From Bacilli bacterium (lineage in GTDB: Bacteria > Bacillota_I > Bacilli_A > RFN20 > CAG-288), in contig CAAGIQ010000180.1 of the NCBI GenBank assembly GCA_900769965.1, positions 1-6,614 of the forward strand: 6,614 nt of DNA, read 5' to 3'. The notes below the pieces were generated by a model. That model was not told the DNA's origin, did not search any database, and worked only from the letters and a program-made list of their open reading frames with translations. Below are positions 1 through 6,016 of this stretch, in pieces; positions within the stretch are counted from its first letter, which is position 1, and the number at the start of each line of letters is the position of its first letter. Made by a program: the position numbers and the translations under genes.

Positions 1-40
1 CCTGCCATTTCTTTTCAATTTCATTTGGTTCGTAAGTCAT
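1..40 (-). CDS. leuS: Leucyl-tRNA synthetase, N-terminal fragment (runs off left edge)
   Basis: Reading leftward from an ATG at 40-38, 13 codons give MTYEPNEIEKKWQ before the window ends. The pattern Y-x-P-x-EIE-x-KWQ is the usual opening of bacterial leucyl-tRNA synthetase, which charges tRNA-Leu in the cytoplasm. Valyl-tRNA synthetase starts in a similar way (P-x-E-x-E-x-KW), but normally has Tyr rather than Gln after KW, so LeuRS is preferred. The start is supported by a GTGAGG ribosome binding site on the minus strand (53-48), seven bases from the ATG, and by a well-formed upstream promoter. The gene is divergent from fbp. Only the extreme N-terminus is visible, so the catalytic HIGH and KMSKS motifs cannot be checked. 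Confidence is good for a class Ia synthetase and moderate for leucine specificity. Confidence 0.68.
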   Translation of the reverse strand, partial: MTYEPNEIEKKWQ

Positions 41-70
41 ATATTTGCCTCACTTTCTAACAATAATAAT

Positions 71-99
71 AGTATAATAATTATATATTCTTTATTCAA
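71..99 (-). promoter_or_regulatory. Promoter of leuS (sigma-A type)
   Basis: On the minus strand a -35 TTGAAT (99-94) and a -10 TATACT (76-71) are separated by exactly 17 bases. Transcription would start near 64, giving a leader of roughly 25 bases before the leuS ATG at 40. That leader is too short for a T-box. Confidence 0.62.
73..78 (+). promoter_or_regulatory. Candidate -10 box of the fbp promoter
   Basis: A perfect TATAAT lies on the plus strand about 40 bases before the fbp start. No convincing -35 is found 16-18 bases upstream; the closest TTG-containing hexamer, TTGCCT (45-50), is 22 bases away. The box overlaps the -10 of the divergent leuS promoter, so polymerase binding for one gene could exclude the other. 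The region is AT-rich, so a chance match is possible. Confidence 0.35.
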
Positions 100-119
100 T
101 AAACTTTAGGGAGAGAAAA

Positions 120-2069
120 ATGGAAGATTTACACTACTACGAACTACTAGCAAAAACCTACCCTTCTATTCAAGATGCCGCTGCTGAGATTATAAATTTA
201 AAAGCTATTTTGCATCTTCCAAAAGGAACTGAACACTTCCTATCGGATATCCATGGTGAGTACGACGCTTTCGCACATATGATCAAGTCTGGCTCAGGTG
301 TTATTAAAGATAAAATCGAAGAAAATTTCCCTACCTATTCAAAAGCGGAGAAGGATCTTTTAGCAACTCTTATCTACTACCCAAAACATAAGCTAGACGT
401 CCTTGCTAAAGAAAGCAAATTAACTGATGATTTCTATAGAAGAACTATTTCAGATATCATCGAAATCGCTAAGATTACCACTTCTAAATACACTATTTCT
501 AAGGTTAGAAAAGCTATTGACCCTAAGTTTAGCTACATTATCGAAGAACTTCTTCAGTCCCATTCTTACACATTCAATAAGGAAGATTACTACTATTCGA
601 TTATCACTAATATCATAAATACCGGCATTGCTGATTCCCTTATTATCGAAATCGCATATCTAATTCAGAAGCTATCGGTAGATCATCTTCACGTCTTAGG
701 AGATATATACGATAGAGGTGAAGGTGCTTATAGGTGCATGGACTTTATCATGCGTCAAAAGAGTGTCGATATCTGCTTTGGAAATCACGATGTCGTCTAC
801 ATCGGTGCTGCGGCCGGAGACCAAGCCTGTATCGCTAACGTCATTAGAACTTCCTGTAGATATAACCACTTAAATACCATCGAAGATGGATATGGAATTT
901 CTTTAAGACCTTTAGTTACCTTCGCTTTAAAACATTATCAAAATGATCCATGTATCGAATTTATTCCAAGCGATGAAGAAGCAAACGATGTCGAGGATTA
1001 CGATACTTCTGTTATTGCGAAGATGCATAAAGCTATTACGATTATTCTCTTTAAATTAGAAGCTCAAATCATAGATAAACATTTAGAGTATAAGGGTGAA
1101 TACCTTAAAAAGCTCGATAAAGTCGATTTTGAAAAGGGGGAATATGTTGTAAATGGCCATAGATATAAGCTAATTGATAACTCTTTTCCTACTGTCGATC
1201 CAAATGATGTTTATAAGTTAACCAAAGAAGAACAGGAGCTCATGGATAAACTAACACTTTCCTTTAGGCACTGCGACAGGCTTCAACGCCACATCGACTT
1301 CTTGTTTAGCCATGGATCTATGTACCTAGATTACAACTACAACCTTCTTTTCCACGGATGTATTCCAACTTTAGATGATGGATCTTTCCAAACTTTCATT
1401 ACTAAAGATAACAAGATTATCAAAGGAAAAGAATATCTCGACTACCTCGATAAAGAGATGAGAAAAGCTTATTACTCGAAGAAAATCGATAAAGATACTT
1501 CAATCTTCTATTTCTTGTGGTGTTTCTCTTCTTCCCCACTCTATGGTAAAAACGATATCACTACTTTTGAAAGATACTTCTTAAATAAAGAAGACAGAAA
1601 AGCTTTTAAAGAGGAGAAGAACGCCTATTATAAATATGTCGAAGATGAAGAATATTGTAAAAAAGTCCTTCACGAATTCAACATCGATAAAGAAAGATCG
1701 ATAATAATTAACGGACATATGCCAGTAAACGTTAAAAACGGTGAATCTCCAATTAAAGCCAATGGAAAATACATCGTTATAGATGGTGGTCTTTCGAAAG
1801 CTTACCACAACGTCACCGGTATCGCTGGTTACACCTTAGTTTTTAACTCCTATGGATTTAAACTTATCGCCCACGACGTCTTTAAATCGAAAGAAGATGC
1901 TATAAAGAACAACACCGATATTGCGCATGAAAAACAACGTATCGTCGCTTTCTCCGACAAGAGAATTCCTGTAGAACAAACTTATATCGGCAATACTATC
2001 AAGGAAAGAATTGAAGATTTAACTACCCTTCTTCACCTCTATCAAGAAGGTATTATTAAGTCTAAGTAA
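120..2069 (+). CDS. fbp: Fructose-1,6-bisphosphatase, class III
   Basis: This 649-residue protein matches the length and motif order of the Bacillota class III FBPase, a cytoplasmic metallophosphatase. It hydrolyses fructose 1,6-bisphosphate to fructose 6-phosphate in gluconeogenesis. The calcineurin-like metal-site motifs are all present: SDIHGEYD (residues 42-49), LGDIYDRG (193-200), GNHD (221-224), FHG (411-413) and INGHMPV (530-536, with His533). IDGG follows at 554-557. No catalytic block appears missing. The ATG at 120 is preceded by AGGGAG (108-113) with six bases between, and the protein begins with the typical N-terminus, so the start is secure. It is divergent from leuS, and the next gene starts 62 bases downstream with no terminator hairpin visible between them. 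Enzymes of this class are unrelated in fold to E. coli Fbp; family members are known to need Mn2+ and to respond to AMP and phosphoenolpyruvate. Confidence 0.96.
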   Translation: MEDLHYYELLAKTYPSIQDAAAEIINLKAILHLPKGTEHFLSDIHGEYDAFAHMIKSGSGVIKDKIEENFPTYSKAEKDLLATLIYYPKHKLDVLAKESKLTDDFYRRTISDIIEIAKITTSKYTISKVRKAIDPKFSYIIEELLQSHSYTFNKEDYYYSIITNIINTGIADSLIIEIAYLIQKLSVDHLHVLGDIYDRGEGAYRCMDFIMRQKSVDICFGNHDVVYIGAAAGDQACIANVIRTSCRYNHLNTIEDGYGISLRPLVTFALKHYQNDPCIEFIPSDEEANDVEDYDTSVIAKMHKAITIILFKLEAQIIDKHLEYKGEYLKKLDKVDFEKGEYVVNGHRYKLIDNSFPTVDPNDVYKLTKEEQELMDKLTLSFRHCDRLQRHIDFLFSHGSMYLDYNYNLLFHGCIPTLDDGSFQTFITKDNKIIKGKEYLDYLDKEMRKAYYSKKIDKDTSIFYFLWCFSSSPLYGKNDITTFERYFLNKEDRKAFKEEKNAYYKYVEDEEYCKKVLHEFNIDKERSIIINGHMPVNVKNGESPIKANGKYIVIDGGLSKAYHNVTGIAGYTLVFNSYGFKLIAHDVFKSKEDAIKNNTDIAHEKQRIVAFSDKRIPVEQTYIGNTIKERIEDLTTLLHLYQEGIIKSK

Positions 2070-2086
2070 TTTACATTCTTTTTACT
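2070..2086 (+). promoter_or_regulatory. Direct-repeat operator, PhoP-box-like, at the two-component promoter
   Basis: TTTACA (2070-2075) and TTTACT (2081-2086) are direct repeats with an 11-bp period (six bases plus a five-base spacer). In the same phase lie TATATA (2092-2097), a weak match, and ATTACG (2103-2108), four of six. The TTTAC(A/T) unit is the same one found three times in front of the ABC importer. Regulators of the PhoP/PhoB family typically bind such repeats, one turn of DNA apart. The first unit coincides with the -35, so the likely role is autoregulation. The site is inferred from sequence only. Confidence 0.45.
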
Positions 2087-2099
2087 TTTAATATATAAT
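2070..2099 (+). promoter_or_regulatory. Promoter of the two-component operon
   Basis: A -35 TTTACA (2070-2075, five of six matches to TTGACA) and a perfect -10 TATAAT (2094-2099) are separated by 18 bases. The -35 begins directly after the fbp stop codon. Transcription would start near 2106, leaving a leader of about 26 bases. The ribosome binding site is TTTAGGG (2118-2124), seven bases before the regulator ATG. The -35 is also the first of two 11-bp-spaced direct repeats. Confidence 0.6.
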
Positions 2100-2131
2100 T
2101 TAATTACGAAATAAAGATTTAGGGTTTATTT

Positions 2132-2809
2132 ATGGAAAATTATTTAATATATTCTGTAGAAGATGATGAAGACATCGCTTATATAATTAGAGCAACGCTA
2201 ATTAAACAAGGTTATAACGTTATGACTTTTAGCGATGGCGAATCTTTTTTAGAAGCGTTTAAAATTAAAAAGCCTAATTTGATTCTTCTAGATATGATGC
2301 TCCCTTCTATTCAAGGAAAAGAGATCCTTAAAATCATTCGTAGCGACCATGATAACGACGATATTCAAATAATTATAGTTTCCGCTAACAGTATGACTAT
2401 CGATAAGATCGATGGACTTGATTTAGGTGCAGATGATTATATCGCTAAACCTTTTGATTTACTTGAACTCATCTCCAGAGTTAATGCTAAATCACGTAGA
2501 TATATTAATTCAAATAGACTTATTAAAGTAAAAGATATTACTTATAACCTTACAAATGATTATTTTACTAAAGGTAACGAAGCCTTAAATTTAACTTCTT
2601 TTGAACACAAATTATTAAAACTTTTGATTCTTAACAAGAATAAAGTCATATCAAAAAAAGAGATTGCTAAAGAGTTATATGATGATGAAACTAAGGAGAA
2701 CATTAAGAGTATCATTATGATTATCAAGTCTTTGAGAAATAAAATCGATAGCGATGATAACTCATTAATTAAATCTCAATACGGCGTCGGATACGTAATC
2801 AATGAATAA
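2132..2809 (+). CDS. OmpR/PhoB-family response regulator
   Basis: This 225-residue regulator has a CheY-like receiver (about 1-120) and a C-terminal winged-helix DNA-binding domain (about 127-224). In the receiver, Glu10 and Asp11 form the acidic pocket, Asp54 in LLDMMLP is the phosphate acceptor, Ser84 is the switch Ser/Thr, and Lys106 in the KPF motif is the conserved lysine. The C-terminus YGVGYVINE is the wing hairpin typical of PhoB/OmpR proteins. The length is normal for the family. A TTTAGGG ribosome binding site supports the ATG. Its stop overlaps the start of the histidine kinase by eight bases, so the two form a cognate, co-translated pair. It is likely to bind the TTTAC(A/T) direct repeats at its own promoter and upstream of the solute-binding protein gene. 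It most resembles PhoP/PhoB-type regulators, but the regulon and signal cannot be assigned from sequence alone, so no gene symbol is given. Confidence 0.93.
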   Translation: MENYLIYSVEDDEDIAYIIRATLIKQGYNVMTFSDGESFLEAFKIKKPNLILLDMMLPSIQGKEILKIIRSDHDNDDIQIIIVSANSMTIDKIDGLDLGADDYIAKPFDLLELISRVNAKSRRYINSNRLIKVKDITYNLTNDYFTKGNEALNLTSFEHKLLKLLILNKNKVISKKEIAKELYDDETKENIKSIIMIIKSLRNKIDSDDNSLIKSQYGVGYVINE

Positions 2810-4460
2810 GAGGCAGTTTACTTTTAACTCATTGATCGGCTATTTTATCGTTTTTTTAGTGTATGAAATTTCCCTATTATCCTTATATATAGTTACATTC
2901 AACGATTATAAAAAAACTATAAATAAACAATGTGACAAGATATATGAACATTTCGTTAATGAAGGCGATGAAGAAAAGATTATAAAAATATATTCATCGT
3001 TTGAAAACTTACGAATTTCTTTCATCGATGATAAAGTTATAACCTATGACTCATATAACATCTTTAACGACGCATCTAATATCGAAGAAAACAAGGTCTT
3101 TTCATATACTAACACTAGTTTAAATTCGACATATTATTACTGCGCCAAGCATGTGAGTGGAACTCAAATTTATATAAGAGTTGGAATTCAATTAACTACT
3201 CCAGTAATTCTTTCTTATAACTTTTTAATATATGGATCTATTACCTTCTTAACGATTATGATCATCTTTATCTTATATGTCAATCATATGTACGATGATG
3301 CCTTTAAGCCTATTAAAATCCAGGTTAAAAAGCTTCAAAAAATCGTAAATAAGAAAAAGACTATCTCTTACGATGACGATTTAAAGAATTTAGCTTTGAT
3401 TGTAAGAGACTCAAGAAAAGAATTAGAAGAACAGTTTAAAATAACAAAACAAAGCGAACAAAAAATTGAGTTTATCTTGGATTCATTCTCCGAAGCTCTT
3501 GTAGTTATCGATTCTGATTACAAGATTATCATGTTTAACAAGAAGGCTTCAGAGATATTTGAAATAAAGAAAGAAGAAGCCTACAACAAATCCTTTGATG
3601 TTATGGTAAAAGCAAAACATATCGAAGGAAATATGTCTATGGTTGTTCAAACTAATAGAGCTTTTTCTTACGTTGAAAAAATAGAAGGAAAGGTATATGA
3701 ATGCTTAATTAATCCAATCGATTATGAATGGTCTTCAATAAATGAAAAAGCCGGGGCTTCCCTTCTTATGATCGACATTACCGACGAATATAACTCTTCG
3801 GAGATGAAAAAACAATTTTTTGCTAATGCTTCACATGAGTTAAAGACCCCTCTTACATCGATTATCGGATATCTCGAGATGATGAAAGTAGGAATTCTTT
3901 CCTCTAAAGAAGAAATTGATAACGCTATTGATAAATCTATTAACGATGCTTCGAGAATGAAGAAAATCATCTTCGATATGCTCGAATTATCATCTTTAGA
4001 AAACGAGACGCTTAGACCTATTACACTAATTAACATTAAAGGAACTTTAAAAGAAATAATCACTTCCCTAGAAGTAGAAACAGAAAAAAGAGGACTAAAA
4101 ATTCTTTTTGCAAACGATGATGATTTTGACATCAGAATGAATAAGGACGATTTTGAGAGACTATTTAAAAACCTTATCGAGAATGCCATCATCTACAATA
4201 AACCAAACGGATGTATAACTATTAATATAGATAGGAATAAGAGATCAGTTTCGATTAAAGATGAAGGAATTGGTATCAAAGAAGAAGATATTTCTAGAAT
4301 TTTTGAACGCTTTTATAGAGTGGATAAGGCTCGTTCAAGAAGAGAGAGTGGCACAGGTTTAGGATTAGCTATTGTTAAACATATCTGCGAATATTACGAC
4401 TATAAAATTACTGTTCAATCTACTATTAATATTGGGTCTATTTTTACTATAAAGTTCTAA
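2802..4460 (+). CDS. PhoR-like membrane sensor histidine kinase with PAS domain
   Basis: This 552-residue kinase autophosphorylates and passes phosphate to the adjacent regulator. A membrane segment (about 9-33) is followed by an extracytoplasmic sensor region of about 100 residues (34-135), then a second membrane segment (about 136-161). A charged helical linker (162-220), in the place of a HAMP domain but without a clear HAMP signature, leads to a PAS domain (about 222-330). HisKA follows, with the phospho-acceptor His345 in FFANASHELKTP. The ATPase domain shows an N box with Asn461 (LIENAIIYN), a G1 box DEGIGI (487-492), an F-box-like FERFYRVD and a G2 box GTGLGL (517-522). All catalytic motifs look intact. 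The layout is that of Bacillota PhoR. The start overlaps the regulator's end (ATGAATAA) and has no clear Shine-Dalgarno sequence, which suggests translational coupling. Two tandem TAA stops end the gene. The signal sensed is unknown. Confidence 0.93.
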   Translation: MNKRQFTFNSLIGYFIVFLVYEISLLSLYIVTFNDYKKTINKQCDKIYEHFVNEGDEEKIIKIYSSFENLRISFIDDKVITYDSYNIFNDASNIEENKVFSYTNTSLNSTYYYCAKHVSGTQIYIRVGIQLTTPVILSYNFLIYGSITFLTIMIIFILYVNHMYDDAFKPIKIQVKKLQKIVNKKKTISYDDDLKNLALIVRDSRKELEEQFKITKQSEQKIEFILDSFSEALVVIDSDYKIIMFNKKASEIFEIKKEEAYNKSFDVMVKAKHIEGNMSMVVQTNRAFSYVEKIEGKVYECLINPIDYEWSSINEKAGASLLMIDITDEYNSSEMKKQFFANASHELKTPLTSIIGYLEMMKVGILSSKEEIDNAIDKSINDASRMKKIIFDMLELSSLENETLRPITLINIKGTLKEIITSLEVETEKRGLKILFANDDDFDIRMNKDDFERLFKNLIENAIIYNKPNGCITINIDRNKRSVSIKDEGIGIKEEDISRIFERFYRVDKARSRRESGTGLGLAIVKHICEYYDYKITVQSTINIGSIFTIKF

Positions 4461-4471
4461 TAAGTTATAAA

Positions 4472-4500
4472 AGTAAAGAAAAAGTAAAGAAAAAGTTAAG
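4472..4500 (-). promoter_or_regulatory. Triple 11-bp direct repeat, predicted response-regulator operator
   Basis: On the plus strand AGTAAAG (4472-4478), AGTAAAG (4483-4489) and AGTTAAG (4494-4500) are spaced exactly 11 bp apart and joined by A-rich spacers. Read on the minus strand they are TTAACT, TTTACT and TTTACT with five-base spacers, close to the TT(A/C/T)ACA-type repeats of PhoP boxes. The array ends six bases before the -35 of the importer promoter, with units at about -67, -56 and -45 from the predicted start. This is where OmpR-class activators usually bind. The same unit occurs at the promoter of the two-component genes, in the opposite orientation. Binding itself is inferred. 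Confidence 0.55.
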
Positions 4501-4506
4501 AATGTA

Positions 4507-4535
4507 TTGACAATTAAGCGCTTTCATTATATATT
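4507..4535 (+). promoter_or_regulatory. Promoter of the ABC importer operon
   Basis: A perfect -35 TTGACA (4507-4512) and a -10 TATATT (4530-4535) are separated by 17 bases, a near-consensus sigma-A promoter. Transcription would start near 4542, giving a leader of about 41 bases. A strong ribosome binding site AGGAGGT (4567-4573) lies nine bases before the ATG. The strength of promoter and RBS fits the high expression expected for a binding protein. The direct repeats lie just upstream and the cre-like site fills the spacer. Confidence 0.72.
4513..4527. promoter_or_regulatory. cre-like catabolite-repression site in the promoter spacer
   Basis: On the minus strand the site reads ATGAAAGCGCTTAAT. 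It agrees with the CcpA consensus WTGNAANCGNWNNCA at every position except the last two. Its centre AAGCGCTT (4516-4523) is a perfect palindrome, and it is the most GC-rich patch in an otherwise AT-rich gap. It lies wholly between the -35 and -10 of the importer promoter, where a bound CcpA-type repressor would block polymerase. No CcpA gene is in the window, so the regulator is assumed. Confidence 0.5.
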
Positions 4536-4545
4536 TTGATTATAA

Positions 4546-4559
4546 AGTAAAACATTACT
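4546..4559. repeat. Short inverted repeat in the importer leader
   Basis: AGTAA (4546-4550) and TTACT (4555-4559) are inverted copies around AACA, between the predicted transcription start and the ribosome binding site. The left arm matches the AGTAAA unit of the upstream operator but is out of its 11-bp phase. The stem is too short and AT-rich to be a strong RNA hairpin. It may be a secondary operator or chance. Confidence 0.25.
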
Positions 4560-4582
4560 CATACTTAGGAGGTATAAACAGT

Positions 4583-5959
4583 ATGAAAAGATTTGCTAAA
4601 GCTAAAATTGCTAGTTGTTTACTAGTTATGTCACTTACAGCGCTTACGTCGTGTGGTGGTAGCGGTATTCAACCAGAAAAAAGAGTTCAAGATGCCGTCA
4701 AAGAAGCTATGACTCTCTCTCGTGACGAATTGATGAAAAAAGCTGCTGAGGAAATCGGTGGCAATCAAATGAAATTCGTCGGTACTTCTTCTAGATTTAA
4801 GAAAGCTATCGCTTCCTTCAGAACTGAGTTAACAAAATATAACAAAGCTTGTGAAGGTATGTCCATCACTGAAGAATCCATGGTCGATGGTCAAGTATAT
4901 GAAAAGATCAATGGTGAACTCTCTGCTGGAGTTAAAGATGGTTACAGCGGTTTCTTAGTCCAAGATGGTTATCAATTACAAAAGAAAGGTCTAGATTATG
5001 GCCACTATGTTAACTACATTCCAAAAGAATGGGCTGACGCTAACGACACCAACAAAGATTTAAACAGCAATCCATTCGCTCTCCAATACAACATGAAGAC
5101 ATGGATGATAAATAACTCTAAAGGTGGATTAAAGATCGATAACGTTTGGGATTTTGCTTCTAAATCATTTGCTAACAAGATCGTTACAATGGATCCAAAT
5201 AATGAAAACGTCAATATGGACTTCTTGATCATGTTAACAAAGGATAAATGGTGCGATGTCTTGAAAGAAGCTTATGAAGATTCTTCAAACGATGCCAAGA
5301 GCGAAGTCGATGTCGAAAGTTATTCTAAATATGGTGCTAAGAAAAAATACGCTTATGCATTTATCGAAGCTTTCTTAAAGAACTCCTCTAAATTTGGCGA
5401 TGATGGTAAAGCTAGAGATCAAATGGCTCCAAAATCTGCTCACGGTACCGCTGGTTGGATCGTCTATTCTAAGATTGCTTCCATTCAAGAAACTAACGAA
5501 GTATCAAAGAAGAACTTCACAATTTGCGCTTTAGGTGATGAAAATAATGATGGCAACACCGCTAAGATGCAAATGAAGGGCTTCGGTGGATTCATGTATA
5601 AGCACTACTTATTAGTCTCCCCATACGCTCCATATCCATACACAGCTTGTGCTTTCATCAATTACTTAAGTACAACAGCTGCCGGTTATAAAGCTTGGGC
5701 TACCGATATAGGTGACTATCCAACAATGCCATCGATCAACATCGATAGAACTAAATACGGTCACGGCGAATTAGTTACAGATGATCAAGGTGCTATTAAA
5801 TTTAACCAAGATAATTCTAAAGAGAATGTCTTCCCTGCTTTGAACGATCCAAAGTCTTCTTGGTGGGAATCTGAAACTGGTGGCAACGTCGTTATCGAAG
5901 AACCAGCTTACATCGCCGCTAACTACGCGGAAGTAAAAGACTTCATCGACAAGATCTAA
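4583..5959 (+). CDS. ABC transporter solute-binding lipoprotein, AfuA/FutA/PhnS-like
   Basis: This 458-residue protein carries a lipoprotein signal peptide: Lys/Arg-rich start (MKRFAKAK), hydrophobic core (about 9-21) and lipobox LTSC with the lipidated Cys24. It would be anchored outside the membrane and deliver a ligand to the adjacent permease. The mature part has the type II periplasmic-binding-protein pattern of COG1840: an early SSRFKKAIASF segment (69-79), a hinge-proximal NPFALQYN (163-170), NVWDF (187-191) followed by KIVTMDPN (199-206), and a late segment with PYPYTACAFINYLS (350-363) and GDYPTMPS (377-384). COG1840 members bind Fe3+, 2-aminoethylphosphonate, hexose phosphates or thiamine, so the ligand is open. 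It is longer than the usual 330-350 residues of that group, with an extended C-terminus. Codons are more C-ending than in the kinase, consistent with high expression. A strong AGGAGGT fixes the start, and tandem TAA stops end the gene. Confidence 0.87.
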   Translation: MKRFAKAKIASCLLVMSLTALTSCGGSGIQPEKRVQDAVKEAMTLSRDELMKKAAEEIGGNQMKFVGTSSRFKKAIASFRTELTKYNKACEGMSITEESMVDGQVYEKINGELSAGVKDGYSGFLVQDGYQLQKKGLDYGHYVNYIPKEWADANDTNKDLNSNPFALQYNMKTWMINNSKGGLKIDNVWDFASKSFANKIVTMDPNNENVNMDFLIMLTKDKWCDVLKEAYEDSSNDAKSEVDVESYSKYGAKKKYAYAFIEAFLKNSSKFGDDGKARDQMAPKSAHGTAGWIVYSKIASIQETNEVSKKNFTICALGDENNDGNTAKMQMKGFGGFMYKHYLLVSPYAPYPYTACAFINYLSTTAAGYKAWATDIGDYPTMPSINIDRTKYGHGELVTDDQGAIKFNQDNSKENVFPALNDPKSSWWESETGGNVVIEEPAYIAANYAEVKDFIDKI

Positions 5960-5972
5960 TAAAACAACTTTT

Positions 5973-5999
5973 ATGAGGCAAGTGAAAATCTTGCCTCAT
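5973..5999 (+). terminator. Intra-operon hairpin between binding protein and permease
   Basis: ATGAGGCAAG (5973-5982) and CTTGCCTCAT (5990-5999) pair perfectly over ten bases around a seven-base loop. It is followed only by a broken T stretch (TTTATT) and then the permease RBS, so full termination is unlikely. The probable roles are partial termination or 3' protection of the binding-protein message, giving more binding protein than permease, as known for other ABC importers. Confidence 0.6.
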
Positions 6000-6016
6000 T
6001 TATTAAGGAGCAAATT

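Noticed and set aside
1..40. Valyl-tRNA synthetase as the identity of the left-edge fragment
   Set aside because: ValRS usually has KWY at this place; KWQ after Y-x-P-x-EIE points to LeuRS. Thirteen residues cannot exclude it fully.
427..618. A 63-codon plus-strand frame inside fbp
   Set aside because: It lies in another frame of clearly coding fbp sequence and is Leu/Ser-rich with no domain.
1581..1808. A 75-codon minus-strand frame inside fbp
   Set aside because: It is antisense to conserved FBPase sequence, has a low-complexity Phe/Ile/Val-rich product and no promoter or RBS that I could see.
2817..2828. TTTACTTTTAAC at the start of the kinase gene as another operator
   Set aside because: The two half-sites are six rather than 11 bp apart and lie in coding sequence; AT-rich codons explain them.
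3722..4192. A 156-codon open frame on the minus strand inside the kinase gene
   Set aside because: It is antisense to the HisKA and ATPase coding region, whose motifs are intact in the sense frame. Its product is Ser/Phe/Ile-rich without recognisable domains, as expected from an antisense shadow.
4472..4500. The A-rich tandem repeats as a CRISPR or simple slippage repeat
   Set aside because: The units are only 11 bp with no unique spacers, so this is not CRISPR. Slippage is possible, but the third unit has diverged while keeping phase, and the same unit recurs at the two-component promoter, which fits an operator better.
5014..5232. A 72-codon minus-strand frame inside the binding-protein gene
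   Set aside because: It is antisense to the conserved NPFALQYN to MDPN region of the binding protein, so it is a shadow.
4583..5959. Phosphate-binding protein PstS as the identity of the lipoprotein
   Set aside because: A PhoR-like kinase nearby made this tempting, but the sequence lacks the PstS-type phosphate-loop pattern (such as GSG-containing motifs near the N-terminus) and matches the COG1840 pattern instead.
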